Assembly (NCBI GenBank): GCA_029641185.1
Contig: JAPWGK010000004.1
Span: 2,108,001-2,172,000, forward strand
Reading direction: 5' to 3'
Length of the DNA: 64,000 nt
From: Pseudofabraea citricarpa
Lineage: Eukaryota > Ascomycota > Leotiomycetes > Helotiales > Dermateaceae
The notes under the pieces were generated by a model. The model saw only the letters and a program-made list of their open reading frames with translations. It ran no database searches and was not told where the DNA came from. Below, in pieces: positions 1 to 12,125 of the stretch (the stretch's first letter is position 1; the number at the start of each line of letters is the position of its first letter). The translations under genes and the position numbers were made by a program.

Positions 1-1463
1 TTCAGCTCGCCAATCCCTGCCTCGCCACTCGCGCTGTGGTCTGTTGGCAATTTATCCAATAGACTTGTAAGATTCTCAATCTCCCTTACCATCGAAGAGA
101 TAGCTCCTCGCATTCGCTCGACTAGCTGCTTCGTGCTACTTAGTACTTCATTACGGAACTTGGCATCCGTATCAGCATGAAGAGTGCTCAGATTCCTTTG
201 GAGGATGTCTAAAGCTGTAGGACTAAATGGCCGAATGCTAGAAGAGGATGATACTAGTACTGATAATGCAAGAGAACGAATAGAATTGGACGCGTGCGTC
301 ATAACCGAGCCAATAGCATCTTCTTGCAAGATGATGCTCTTGTTTGCCTTTTTAGGTGATTTTGAAAACTGAACAGTATCTGGTACAGTTAGAATACAGC
401 TCCGAAATGTTAGATTTTCATGCGTACCTGGTTCCTCCACGAGACCTGCCTTCTTACCAGCATCGAGAGCAGCTAGTTGTAGAAAAGAATGTGCACTGAG
501 ATCTAGACTATTGAGTTCTGACATTGATTTCTGCCTATTCAGGTCTTCCAAGAAAATCAGAGAACCAGGACGGTCTAACTTAAACAGAGGCGGAAAAAGA
601 TAATACTTGATATTTTCGAGCGCACTAGGATCTTTTCCAAGGCCATTTCGTATCCAACGTTGCCATAACTCTGTATGTTCTGGATGCTCGGTACTGTTGC
701 CAATATCAGACTTCTTGAGCTCTCTAAAGAGAGTCACCAAGAATTTGCCAGCAGCAGGAGCTATATCTGGAAGAGTCATCCAGTCAAAGACTTCCGAAAC
801 GAACGAGTCCCATGATTCTGTAGGCAGGGCCGCGACAGAATCGCTGCTAAAATTCACTACGGAATTCGTTATCCGCTTGTAGCTTTGGCCAACATCATGT
901 GCAGACAGTGTCCCTTTACCAAGGAAGCACTCCAACGCCTTAAAGGCTGGTTTAACAAGAGGCTGCGAAGCCTGATGTGTGATGATTGACAGCAGCCTCT
1001 CAAGAATAGAGCTTTTTGTGGTCTTTGCAATTGACTGATCGGAGTTGTTTGAAACTAACGAAGCAAGCAATTCCAAGACTTGGCGCATTGATCTGTTCTG
1101 ATTCTTCTCGTTCCACTCAATGAAAAAATTGAACAAATCCATACATGTCCTCTCGGAGGTAGCAACAGCCTGGATATAAGAAGATTTTGAGCTTTTGCAC
1201 TGCTCGATAAAATAACATAACTTGATGCATGCATTGCCAGATGCATGACGAGGTTGTGCAGCTTGGGCCAAAAAGTGGTTAAACTGCTCCCTTGCAAGTC
1301 TAGTCCATGTTAGCTAGCGCACCCGAATATTTATATAATCTACCAACCGTGCCTGACCAATAGGTTGATTTTCAAGCCATTTAATGATTAGCTTCTCGTC
1401 CTTTGGACACTCTTCAAAATTAGCTGCATCCTCCACCGTTGCTTGACGGCCAGAATCCGTCAT
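1..1463 (-). CDS. Trm732/THADA-like HEAT-repeat protein, N-terminal part (partial)
   Basis: Reading the minus strand from an ATG at 1463 gives a long leucine-rich helical protein that runs off the left edge. One intron at 1300-1347 is needed: exon 1 is 1348-1463 and the second exon is open from 1299 to 1. The last ~100 residues contain a stretch of the type SIRSLALSVLVSSSSSIRPF followed by LHADTDAKFRNE, which resembles the fungal THADA/Trm732 family (DUF2428). In yeast that family partners the Trm7 methyltransferase in 2'-O-methylation of tRNA position 32. Only about 470 residues of a protein that is usually well over 1000 are visible, and the conserved DUF2428 core lies outside the window. 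The family call rests on recalled similarity; another HEAT/ARM scaffold is possible. It is divergent from tim23. Confidence 0.55.
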
Positions 1464-1804
1464 ATCGGGAAGTAAGCTCTGACAGAACTATATCCATGGA
1501 TCAGAAGATTGCAGTGAGCTAGCAAAGACGAACCGAGATGGTCATGACCGAAAGTCAGTCGCAGGCCAGGTCGTGACTTGGGTCGCATATGAAGTTCGAA
1601 ATTTCCATTTTGGGATCTCAAGTTAAGGCAAACTTTGATGTATACACGTGATGTGGAAAAATGTGGGACCGAGCGTCGCTCCGTATTAATTTTTTGGTTC
1701 CGACTTCGTTGCCATCATCATACCGGCCCCAACTCAATCCAACACTACCAGAGACCCAGCTTCACCACTCTCATTACCGTGTCTTCATCGCTCACCTCTC
1801 CAAA
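1464..1804. other. Divergent intergenic region
   Basis: 340 bases between the start of the Trm732-like gene (minus) and tim23 (plus). It must hold both promoters. I see pyrimidine-rich sequence just before the tim23 ATG but no distinctive motif. Confidence 0.5.
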
Positions 1805-2520
1805 ATGTCGATCTGGGACAAGTTCACCGGGAAGAAGTCCCAATCCTCTACCTCTACCGCATCCCCGACGTCAAATACTCCCTCCGATACTTTTTCGCCG
1901 ACTCCTTTCGACCCCCAAGAAGCACAAGATGTCACATCTTTCTTGACCGGTCCTTCTATCGCAGATCCAGCCCAATTACATCCTCTTGCCGGATTGAACC
2001 AACAGACGCTTGATTATTTATCGCTCGAAGACGCTTCTCTGTCAGATCTTCCTGGTTCGCAGTCAGCACTCCCATCGCGCGGATGGTCCGATGATCTTTG
2101 TTACGGTACTGGTGTTACATACCTGACAGCTTTGACTGTAGGAGGCGCATGGGGTCTACAGGAAGGTCTGAGAAGGTCTGCGGCGCAACCCCCCAAGCTG
2201 CGGCTCAACTCTGTTCTGAACGCCGTAACACGACGAGGACCCTTCTTGGGTAATTCTGCTGGTGTGATTGCCATGGTATACAATGGTTTCAACTCATTTA
2301 TTGGATCGGTGCGAGGAAAGCATGACTCTGCCAACAGCATTATGGCCGGCGCGTTGAGTGGAATGATTTTTAAGAGCACGCGCGGTGTTCGTCCTATGAT
2401 GATTTCTGGAGGTGTTGTAGCTTCGATTGCCGGCGGATGGGCGGTATGTGTCTCTCTTGGTATGCGCATTCGACTACTTGCTAACGCTCTATCCAGGTGA
2501 CAAGAAAAGCTTTGTTCTAA
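1805..2520 (+). CDS. tim23: Mitochondrial inner-membrane translocase subunit Tim23
   Basis: The model is 1805-2443 joined to 2497-2520, 220 aa. The start is the ATG of MSIWDKFTGKK, the first methionine after a pyrimidine-rich leader. The N-terminal ~85 residues are Ser/Thr/Pro-rich and soluble, as expected for the intermembrane-space part of Tim23. From about residue 95 the Tim17/22/23 four-helix region follows, with GVTYLTALTVGGAWGLQEG, the GNSAGVIAMVYNGFNSFIGSVRG block and a glycine-rich last pair of helices. Tim23 forms the presequence translocase channel with Tim17. The intron has GTATGT, a GCTAAC branch site and CAG; splicing adds only VTRKALF before the stop. Length matches fungal Tim23. 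Confidence 0.93.
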
Positions 2521-3119
2521 TAAACTCGATATTCGCACTCTTAACCTTCCGCACCCTCACTAAACCACTCCTACTTTTCCCGCGCGGCGAAGTCCGAAAA
2601 GCCTTGAGGCTTCCCAGCAGATGGAAAGCCTCCTCATGTACCAGCACCAGCACCTTCACATTTTGTCTGATTACTATAGATTCCTTAATTGGCGCGATTG
2701 CATGAGCGACGGATGACATCTCCTCTACCTTGGGCATTTGTAAATATAGATGGGCAGCAAAAGGCGTGGCAGGCGTCTGCTGTCTAGAAGAAATAATGAA
2801 ATATTACTACCAAGAGTTGGTATGAATTTTTTATCCTGACAATAACTGTCGACCAGATTTCTATTATGTGACGACGACAGTGCTAGAATCCTGACGGCCG
2901 GTAGGTGTGATGGAAGTCACTTGCGCGTATTTCTTTAAGTGGTTTACTTCTTGTTTTATGCCATCGTAATAGTTGGGAGAACTGCAGCATAGTCACAGAC
3001 ACAACAAGTCGTAGCAAGTACGGTCGGTAGTCAGCCACGCTCCATGTCGCGTTCACCTGAAATATTCCAACTTCCCAATTCCTTCACAACCAACACAACT
3101 TGTGCTATTACTTCCAATC
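2521..3119. other. Intergenic region
   Basis: About 600 bases holding the tim23 3' end and the promoter of the next gene. Frames here are short and lack support. No RNA gene or repeat seen. Confidence 0.5.
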
Positions 3120-4462
3120 ATGGCTTGCCCACCTACAGATCCCAAACTTACCGCCTACGAGTTGAAAGAACTACTTATTGAGCGCTATGAACTTTCACAC
3201 TTAGAGGATATTATGAGCTGCGGTTCCCGTGATCCTATCGATTTTGATAAGACGTACCACAATCTTGCGGTACTGGATCTGGACATGCTTGATATCTCTC
3301 GAATGCACCCCCAAACCGGTAATGATATGGCCAGCACACATTGGAACCTTGCTATAGAACACCAGAAGCTCAAGTTAGGAGATTTGAAGTGGATGCAAGC
3401 AATGCAAGACCCGAAGATAAGGGACGAGGTGATACAGCTGTTAAATGCCGAGGTGCGAGCATGCAGGCCAGACCTGGAAGGGGAGATTGAAAAAATGACT
3501 GGAAGTACCAAGGTAAGCCTTATCCTTCGATGTCCCATAAGTCAGGGTTTAGAACTAACAAGATCTGTTAGATTATCCGCATCATCAACCATCGCCTAGA
3601 GAAAGGCATCGTGCGCCTTCCAAGACCCAAAAGGTCGAAGACCAAAACCAAAACCGAGTTCCATATTAGCCTTACCACCTTAATCGATGGCGATGGTAGT
3701 TCCTGCCGCTCAACCGAGATGCATATTAAAGCAGAGACCTCCTTCGAGGAGTTTCTCAACACTCTTCGAATCGAGACACAGTACTGCCGAATGCCAGAGG
3801 CATATCCACCTCCGTTCGATGACAGTGATCCTTTTGAAGTTGAAAATTCCAGCACGTTGGCGCTGGGATCTAGCTTTGGTGGGGAATCCTCGGATCAAGG
3901 GAATTCACAAACTTCATTCAGAACTGCACCAGAAATGTTTGACTCTCAAGACACATGGGTTACTGCCGATACCTCTCACACTCTTGAAGGGGATGACATC
4001 AATCATAAAGCACCTCGTCAAGTTCCAGGATTTACCTTAGCTGATGGACCGTGGATGTACTTTGTGGCATACAGAGAGGAGGGAAAAGTAAGAACTGCAC
4101 TCAAGCGATTAGGAAGTGAGGATGATTACCGTGAGATGGTTAACCATCTCACCTTGCCAGGCACTGAAAACTGTGCTGTCATTACACACGTAAGTTTATA
4201 CTCCGGTCTCACATTTAGAATCAGGATAAAAACTAACGACTCATTGTGCCAGTCCAAAGAATGTGAAAGACAAAACCTATGGAAGAGGGAGCTTGCTGAA
4301 GAAGAAGCTGACCAGGCCCGCATGAGACAAGATATTAGGGGGCTTGACCCTTTCGGTGATGGAGATGAAGAGGATGTCGGGGAGGATTACATGATCGTCA
4401 TGAGGAAGAAGAATAACCGCAGTGCTGAATTATGGACAGGCCGTGTTTTCCCCCTGTTCTGA
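3120..4462 (+). CDS. Conserved fungal protein of unknown function, two introns
   Basis: The model is 3120-3512, 3572-4189 and 4253-4462. The start is the first true ATG (MACPPTDPKLTAYELKELL). Intron 1 (59 nt) closes with frame into IIRIINHRLEKGIVRLP. Intron 2 (4190-4252, 63 nt) has GTAAGT, an ACTAAC branch site and CAG; it is a multiple of three without a stop, so retention would add 21 residues. The protein is about 406 aa, with an acidic Ser/Thr-rich middle and a charged C-terminal helix containing ELAEEEADQARMRQD. No known domain was recognised. Confidence 0.7.
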
Positions 4463-4892
4463 AATAGACTGAATCAAGGTGATTAGCTTTGATCCTCTTC
4501 AATATGCTTGCGCTAGGAAGCACCACTCCGTGTATGGATTCTAGAGACCGTAGCAGTTTATAGTCAATCCAATATGCTTAATGAAACCTGGCATAATGAT
4601 TCGGTCTCGGCGAGTTGTCAAAAATGGCCTTTGAACTAACTACGAAGTACCTTCAAAAGAACGAGTAGCAGAAAATGAGTCATCTGCTGGATAGTAATAG
4701 GGAGATCAGTGAATCTGGTCATGCCAGAGTGCTATTGTCATCTGCCCTCGCTTGGAAGCAGAGATATGCGAAGCGAAGGCTCCTTCCATATCTGCGTCAG
4801 ATTCACTTCACAATTCCGAGTCCATCAAACTGGCCTTCTCCAAACATCTGAGCCTAAAGTACTTTCAAACTCAGCGCTGAAATCCAGATACC
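4463..4892. other. Intergenic region
   Basis: About 430 bases between two same-strand genes. Nothing beyond presumed terminator and promoter sequence is recognisable. Confidence 0.4.
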
Positions 4893-6012
4893 ATGTGCTG
4901 GCCATACGCAGATCTCTACGTTGAAGAGGAAGAGCCAGCGCCTAGGAAGAAGAAAGTTGAGAAGCTTGTCTGGGTCTGGGATCCTACCGTTCGAGGTCAC
5001 GTTCTAAGAGATGTGAGTAACATTTTCCAATTCACTGCAACCTCTTGCTCGCTGTTAGCGTTATCTTCTTAAACTTCTTAAACCCCACTTGCGCTTGAGC
5101 AATACCACCACCACCACCACAACATCCAACCTCGAAGACAGCCGCATCTTCATCCGCACATCTGGCCATAGCTACACTTCAACGTACATGTTGACGAAGC
5201 TGCGCAAGTTTGTTCACAATTGTATGCAACGACCTGTTTGCAACTGCCACTGCTGCACACGCACCAAAATGCCTGAAGCCGAACAGAACCTCCAACCCCA
5301 GGTTGGCGATGCGACCAATGGTCCAATTCGACACTCCTATATCCCACGATCTGACAACCCTCGCGATCCCATCATTCTGGTCAATGGACAATACTATGCC
5401 CCGGTTGGTTACACTGGCCAGTATCTTTACCAACCGCCCACTGTACTGACTCCAAAATTTTATTATCCTGGTTGCGCCTTGTACCCCTACGTTACTGATG
5501 TTGGCGCAAGTCTTTCTTGTTTCTATCTTTATCTAAGTCTTGATCTTGGAATGCTAATATTGGATCTGCTTTTCTAGTCTGGTGTTGTCAATGCCGGTAG
5601 CCCTATCCAGTTCAGCTCTGGTCTATTTCCTTCCTACCAACCCCCTCAAAGCATCATGCTCCAACATCCTGCCCAGGTTCCTACCCAGGTTCCTACCATG
5701 CCGAACTACCAGACATATCCATTCATTGGCCCAGGCCAACCATTCATTCAGCAACCAGCCATTGGTACAATTGGTCTTACTGGCACCGAGCTCCTCAACC
5801 AACAACTCCTCACGGCTCAAGGCCTCGATATGAACAAGAAACAAGATATGAAGCCAGCCGATGATGACAAGCTTCGTGTCTACTGGGTTCGCGAGCTTGA
5901 CAACACTTGGACACAGCGCAACCGAATCACGATTGATTCTCCTGAGTTTGGTTCCACTCGTTGGTATGCAATTGATGGAACCTTTTATGCTGTTCGCTTG
6001 CCAGACAACTAA
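4893..6012 (+). CDS. Low-complexity fungal protein of unknown function
   Basis: Exon 1 begins MCWPYADLYVEEEEPAP and ends at a GTGAGT donor at 5013. The acceptor at 5058 keeps frame into a second exon carrying TSTYMLTKLRKFVHNC and a cysteine cluster (CMQRPVCNCHCC). A further intron ends at 5577; its donor is uncertain (GT at 5491 or 5500, both in phase). The last exon is Pro/Gln-rich, has a 12-bp direct duplication encoding a repeated VPTQ at about 5680, and ends in a conserved-looking domain (LRVYWVRELDNTWTQRNRIT ... FYAVRLPDN). Aromatic and Tyr-rich stretches suggest a structural or RNA-associated protein, but no family is assigned. An alternative start is the ATG at 5188. Confidence 0.5.
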
Positions 6013-7856
6013 GGAGTACGTTATATCTTGATTTGACGTGTTTGGAACTTCACTGATCAGTTACCTCTAGCGCTTCGCTCTGATTTCTGATTTACTTGCG
6101 CATCTCATCTCATAACGCCAATGTTAGATCGAAGACTTCCCGTAGCAAACAAGACTTCGGATCGGACGAGATGTTCAAAGAACTATGCGATAAGAAAGAA
6201 CAGAATTTGGGATGACGTGCTTTGGGTTACGGACGACTCTGTACATGTAGGATTTACAAATTTCGCGATGGTTCTCCAAACTTTGAATTGGGAAACGGAT
6301 ATCAATGAAACACCCTTCTTTCTTGAAGATGGATTGTTTTCATTTGCCTTTTTCCAAGTTTGCAGAGGGTGGAGGAGATAGCGGTCCCTTGGGGATCTCT
6401 GGATTAGGCGAGGAGCATGGATTTCACTTTGTCATTGGCAGTTCATGACATCATATTCCACGTTTCGTCTCCCCTCCGCCTTTAGAATAAAAAACTAGTT
6501 CTTGAAGATGAGATGTGTCTCTTTGATTGTTTGAAAGTGTTTTTGTGATGATTTGACATGAGAAGAAAAGAAATAAAAGGCACTTTTACCCGAAGAACAC
6601 GAAGGAGCAGCCTGAAATTCTCAGATAGCACCGCCTCGACTGAACTTAAAAGATACCACGTAGTAGTCTTATAATACCCCTAATATAGTAGTACTGTTGC
6701 TCTACTTAACTCACCGACCCTCTATTTCTTGCACATACTTTCTCCTTCTACGTTTAGTCCTCGGTGGCCTTCTACTGAAGCTTTATATATTATAATTTAG
6801 CCTTCTGTTTCTTTCGTTTCAACTGAAAGCGTATACTATTATATGAGCGGTTAAGGAAGGTCAGATAATGCACAAGGCGGAAAGAAGGGTCGAAACGCGA
6901 AAAATGAGATAAGGAGATGAGAGAATAACTTGCCTGGAAAATAAAAACACCTCACGTTTCACCTTGGAACCGGACATTCAATTTACTGCTACGTAAAAGT
7001 ATTATTTAAAGCGCTTAATTACTTAGTCTCTAATAGATACTTGTTTTCAATGTATTTATACGTATACTTATATGGGTTTATATATTTACTGCTAAAGGCT
7101 CTGCGTCGAGAAACTAATTCGCGTGAAATATTAGATACTACTCAATATCAAGATATAATAAATGGGGAAGTGATGAAATCCAATAAATTAAATTCCTTTC
7201 GAGTAAATACGTTCAGTATATAGTTATAGTATTAATATTTATGAAAATTATACCAGAAATGCCACCCTTATAGTAGCAGCAAAGTAGATTCGCCACTTGG
7301 AAGGTGGCACCTCAGCTGTTTGCCATTTATGTATACTAACCAGCCAACTGGTAACCTATTGGCATCAATGTCACAATGTGAGCCTTGAGTTCGCCACCAC
7401 TACCAACTAAAGTCCATCAAGGCCGGCAACAACGTTGGGCTTCCACATGCTACTTCATGCACAGTGATTATTCAATGCGGCTGCATGGCTGCCGGGTAAT
7501 CTAATTTGGAGCAGTTACATCCTGCATTCACACTTTCATGCACATAAGTAGCAGCATGGCACAATCTAGCCTTGTTTTGCATGCTTTTCAAGATCGGCAT
7601 TTAAAAAGTGGTGTGCTCAAAACACATCTGTCCATGGAATTCCATCAGAAGGCCTGTTGCGTGACATCCCCAAGTTCAAGGGTTCTGATTAATCCGCATA
7701 TTGATTTCTGCAGCTTTTCATTGGCCTTTGGCCTCGTAAACAAGAAAGAGGGGTAACTGCACTCCCCAAATAAAGTCTCAGATGGGGTCTGAGAGAATGC
7801 TGCAATTCTTGCTTCTATGCTTGATCATTTCTTTCTGCAGATACTCCTGAGAAATA
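6013..7856. other. Gene-poor AT-rich intergenic region
   Basis: About 1.8 kb. From 6400 to 7270 base composition becomes strongly AT-rich with many TA steps, and reading frames are short and low-complexity. 7280-7856 returns to normal composition and should hold the P450 promoter. No intact mobile element could be read. Confidence 0.5.
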
Positions 7857-10281
7857 ATGTCGTACTTTAATTCTGTTGTCTTGTTGTCGGCTGTGGTGCT
7901 GCTCCTTGGGTGGAAACTCGCCTCTCGGATGGTCAAGAAGAGCAGCCTTCTTCTACCGCCGGGCCCTCCAGGTGAACCTATCATTGGCCACATGCGTCTT
8001 GTAGCGAGGAACAGGCCAGAGTTACTTTATATTGAATGGGGGAAAGAATACAGTCTGATGCATCGAGGAGAATGCTTAAACCTTTTACTGATGATTTATT
8101 AGATACCGACATTCTCTACCTCAACCTTCTCGGCACCCCTACAGTTGTACTCAATAGCGCTCAAGCTGCAATCGATCTACTCGATAAAAGGGGCGCCAAG
8201 TATAGCGATAGACCTGGATTTCATTCCCTCAAAGAGTGAGTACCATACCTTATTCGTGTGGTGCTATTCTAACATCATTTCATTGGAGGCAAGGATGGAG
8301 TGAAAATTTTTCCTTGTTTGATGTGGGACCGCAGTTTAGGAAACATCGGAAATTATTCCATAATGCCTTCACGCCAGCGAACTGTATACCATACAGAGCA
8401 GCGCAACAGAAGGGGGCTCGCAAACTTGTCAGCAGACTCATTCAAACTCCAGAGAACTGGGAATCGCATCTCGTTACGTAAGTTAACCAGTGGTTTTCAA
8501 TTACCCTTGGACTTTACAGTGGATGGGGGTTTCTTAAAACGCAGTGATTGAAAGTGCAAAGCCACTCAACGATATCGAAATCGAGACAAGAGATGTAAGC
8601 TAATTTGGAGTCTCTAGATTCGCAACATCGATTATTCTTAGTATCACTTACGGCATCACGATTGAAAACGACGATGATCCCTGGGTCGAGCTCGCTAAAA
8701 GAGGCTCCTACGCATTAAGTAACGGTGGAGCACCTGGGGGAACACTGGTCGATGTATTTCCTCTACGTACGTGCATCTAACCATCATCTCCTAAACATAA
8801 GACTCATATAAGACACAGTCAGAAAACTACCGAACTGGGTGACGTTCATACCATCGCTTAAATATGCTCGCGACCAGTATCCCACCATCCGGCAGCTCAA
8901 CGATGAGCCATTTGACCTTGTCAAGCGAGAGATGGTAAGCACCTTAAATCAACATCCGGCGGTTCATTATTAGCTAAGCATGGCACTCGAACGAAACATA
9001 GCACGAGGGCATAGCCAAGCCGTGTTTTATCGAGAAAATTCGCTCTGAAATTGAGCACAGGAAAGATTCTAAGGTTGCTGATATTGACAATGTCACAGAT
9101 TCAGATCTCAAGGGTGCAGGCGGGACTATGTTTATAGCTGGTCAGGATACTGTCAGTCTGATGATTTCATTCTTCCTTATTTTGTTTCTCCCTTTTTCTT
9201 TCTCTCGTTCATGCTCCTTTGAGTTCGGAAAAGTGAGCCGAAGCTGATCAGAAACTAAAGACTTGGGGCACAATCTCGATCTTCATGTTGAACATGGTGT
9301 CGAACAGCGAAGTGCAGACCAGAGCGCAAGAAGAAATCGACTCGGTCATTGGCACTGATCGCCTACCTACTTTTGCTGATCGTCCAAATCTTCCATTTGT
9401 GGAGTATGTGGTGCAGGAGACCTTCAGGTAAGCCACGAAACAAATAACTCTTTCCATTGTATATTGACCAAGCACTAATTTTTTCCAAAGATGGCATCCT
9501 GTCGCGCCAAGCGGTAAGGAGCTAGATCGCCTTTCAAAAAAAGATGCATTGGTCAATTAACTTTTTCTTCTTCCTCATACAGGAGTTCCTCATAAGTCAT
9601 CAGAGGATGACTACTACAAAGGCTATTTCATCCCCAAAGGTACATTCATCCTCCCCTCGCCGTCAATCTTAAGCTTACGAACCACCACAGGGTACCCTCT
9701 CCACCTTCTTCCCTCACTCCACTCCACTCGAAATTTTAACATCCATCAAACAGGACGACCGTCATAGCGAACGCGACCGCCATCCACCACGACCCGGCCA
9801 TCTACAGCTCACCCGAAACCTTCGACCCAACTCGCTATATCCCTACCTCACAAGGCGGCAGAGGCGAGCCGTTCCCGATCGCACACTTCGGTTTCGGGCG
9901 CCGCATCTGTCCCGGGCAGCATCTCGGCGCCGCGAGCGTCTGGATGGTCATCGCGACCGTGCTAGCAACGCTGCGAATTAGCAAGGCGAGGGACGAGCAG
10001 GGTAGGGAGATCACACCCAGCGGTGCTATGACCACCGGAGTTACGAGGTGCGTTACCCTATTCTTATTTATTCTTCCTCCGGCTATCGATGCACATGTAA
10101 CGAGAAGGAAGATTGTTTGGTTAATTGGACTCTTTCGTCTTCCAACCTCGCTCTTCTGAAAATAAAAAAAAAGATGCTGGCTGACTGTTAACTTTCACGA
10201 AATCATAGTCACCCTGAACCATTCGCCTGCGATATAAAACCTCGATCTGACAAGATTGCGAGTTTGGTAGCTCAGGGCTGA
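7857..10281 (+). CDS. Cytochrome P450 monooxygenase
   Basis: Exons: 7857-8052, 8103-8235, 8289-8477, 8618-8766, 8819-8934, 9002-9151, 9261-9427, 9491-9513, 9583-9639, 9691 (one base), 9754-10047, 10209-10281; 515 aa with the frame closing exactly. An N-terminal membrane anchor (VVLLSAVVLLLGWKLA) is followed by the proline hinge LLPPGPPGEPIIGH. The I-helix oxygen-activation motif is AGQDTTW, the ExxR motif is ETFR, and the haem-binding loop is FGFGRRICPGQH with the cysteine ligand. It therefore should be an active microsomal hydroxylase using NADPH-P450 reductase. The substrate is unknown. It stands alone, about 31 kb from the polyketide genes. Near 9640-9753 two introns are separated by a single G. 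Confidence 0.9.
9640..9753 (+). other. Two abutting introns separated by one base (stwintron-like)
   Basis: Intron A is 9640-9690 (GTACAT...CACAG, 51 nt) and intron B is 9692-9753 (GTACCC...AACAG, 62 nt); only G9691 lies between. Removing both gives AAA-GGG-ACG-ACC, restoring the expected PKGTTVIANATA. Removing only B also keeps frame and inserts 17 residues. No single GT-AG intron I tried gives the conserved junction. Confidence 0.6.
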
Positions 10282-10858
10282 GCTCGAGGATTGCTGAAGC
10301 GAGCAAGGTTTGCAAAGTAGTTGGACGACAGTGGACAGTAATACATCATTGACGGTTTCCTTTTACTTCTCTCAAGTCTTTCGCTGCGGCTGAATTTATT
10401 ATTGTGTCGCAGTTGCGCAGCAGGGATGATGACGTTGGGCTCATCGCCGAGAAATGGTTCGGATAGCGTGCCAGATTTTGGCAAGGAGGTACATTTTCCT
10501 GCTCCAGCAATGCTCAGGTCTTTTTGATTTCTTGCTCTGTTTATTTTCTTTTTGGCTCTTCCCCCCAACGTTCACTCGATACCTAGGGATATTACAGATC
10601 ATTAAAAACAGGCTCCATTTAAGATCCCTGACCTTGAATTTCTTGCTCGCTTAACTTTTCCCCAAACGTGCCTGGCTTGCTTTGCTACATGCATAACACG
10701 CACATATTTTGTATTCAAAAGCCCTGTTAAAATGAAAGAAGAGACAAAAGGAGGAACTTAATTAAAACCATACGCAAGTAGTATGAGATTGTCATGACAT
10801 TTTACATGCGTCAATCTGTTAAAAGATAAAAGAAATCACTCTTCACAAGGCTTGAAAC
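10282..10858. other. Convergent intergenic region
   Basis: About 580 bases between the 3' ends of the P450 gene and the next minus-strand gene. Only T-rich stretches and short unsupported frames are present. Confidence 0.45.
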
Positions 10859-12125
10859 TCAGACGTGAGCCTTGCCTTCCCAAACCTTGACCAGCTCGTC
10901 TGGTAAAACCCGTCTTCCTTCTCCAGCTCGCCTAGTTACGAGAAGAGGGCCTTCCCCGTCCCAATATACTTCTGCCTTACCATCATCCTGATCTAGAACG
11001 ACATCGATGATACGCTTCACTAGCGCATGATATCTACCCAGAACGTGTGAGGATTTGTCTTGCCAACCAAGAACATCAGTGCGGACGTCCTTGACTTCAG
11101 GTTTCTCGAATAATCCAAATTTATGATATGCTAGAAGAAATTTGCGTGTCTGGTTTAGCCAGAGGCGCGGAAGGATCTCATCCATATCATAGATGTTGGT
11201 TGAAGCCCGAGTTTTGATATCAAAGATGTGCTCCTGAGCCACCTGCTCACCCTTCACCTCAACCATAACCTTGCTTCTGCTGCCACAGGATGGATCGTCC
11301 AAAGATAAGCGTGCCAGGGCACTGTCCAAATCGAAAGGTGGCGCAATAGGTGGTGTGTCATCGTGAACATAGCCATCTGTCTCTGTGCGCACAAGAAAAT
11401 GCAAGCCGCCAAGTTGATACTTTATGATGCGCTGATGAGAACATGAATTCCTAACATCGTGAACCCAGCTTGTGTATCTTTCTGGAAAAGTATGGCCATA
11501 GCCTTGGAGGTCATTGATCGTCTCAGTTGGGGATTTCTCCTTTCGAATAAAGAAGACTGTACCACCAACAACGTCAACATCAAAGCGAAATGGCTTCGAT
11601 TTTGAAGCAGCAAAGCGCAGCAGATTTCCCAGTGTACTACCGCATCCCACCACATCTATCGCTCGGCAGTCGAAGTCCGGTTGCATGGTCAAGATTGATC
11701 GAACAGCCGGCTCCATAGGATAGCTGGGAAATCGTGCAGCGTTGATGTCTCGAAACGGAGTTCCGCTATCAGGCTTCAATTGGTAGTCCTTATCTGGAGG
11801 ACTCCATACTCGGGGGCATCCTGTTGACTTGTCAGAATCTGCGCCAACTGTGCTTGAGAAGGGCAAGAACGAAAGACTCACCTGGCACAAGGACAACTGC
11901 AGACCTCACGTCAAGCCAATTATACGATGCAACATACTGAACATCTTCAATCTTTGGCTTCTCAACCTCTGAAATGAGAGTATTGAGATTGATGGAGTCG
12001 ATTGTGAGGCCTAGTGGTGCTGGAGGAAGCAATAGAGAACGTTCGCGTTGGTGCACTTGCGCCTCGGGCCGTCTCATGCCCCGGCCACGTCCCCGCCAAC
12101 CGCCTTGCTGAGTTGTTGCCGACAT
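10859..12125 (-). CDS. Conserved fungal protein of unknown function
   Basis: The model is 11882-12125 joined to 10859-11820, 401 aa. The start MSATTQQGGWRGRGRGMRRP opens with an RGG-like basic patch. The intron is 61 nt with GTGAGT and ACAG. The core contains YVASYNWLDVRSAVVLVPG, then ARFPSYPMEPAVRSILTMQP, DLQGYGHTFPERYT and YQLGGLHFLVRTETDGYV, a pattern I associate with fungal proteins sometimes labelled geranylgeranyl pyrophosphate synthetase. I see no DDxxD prenyl-synthase motif, so that label should not be carried over. The protein looks cytosolic or nuclear, with no signal peptide or TM segment. It is divergent from the giant helicase-AAA gene. Confidence 0.8.

Noticed and set aside
2101..2538. 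145-codon minus-strand frame
   Set aside because: It is antisense to the tim23 coding region and a by-product of its codon use.
6121..6381. 86-codon plus-strand ATG frame after the low-complexity gene
   Set aside because: Probably 3' untranslated sequence; no protein-like pattern.
9893..9903. TCGGGCGCCGC, one base off the cluster palindrome
   Set aside because: It encodes the P450 haem loop (FGRR) and lacks the final A.
10859..12125. Label geranylgeranyl pyrophosphate synthetase for the minus-strand protein
   Set aside because: No DDxxD or other isoprenyl-synthase motif is visible; kept as unknown.
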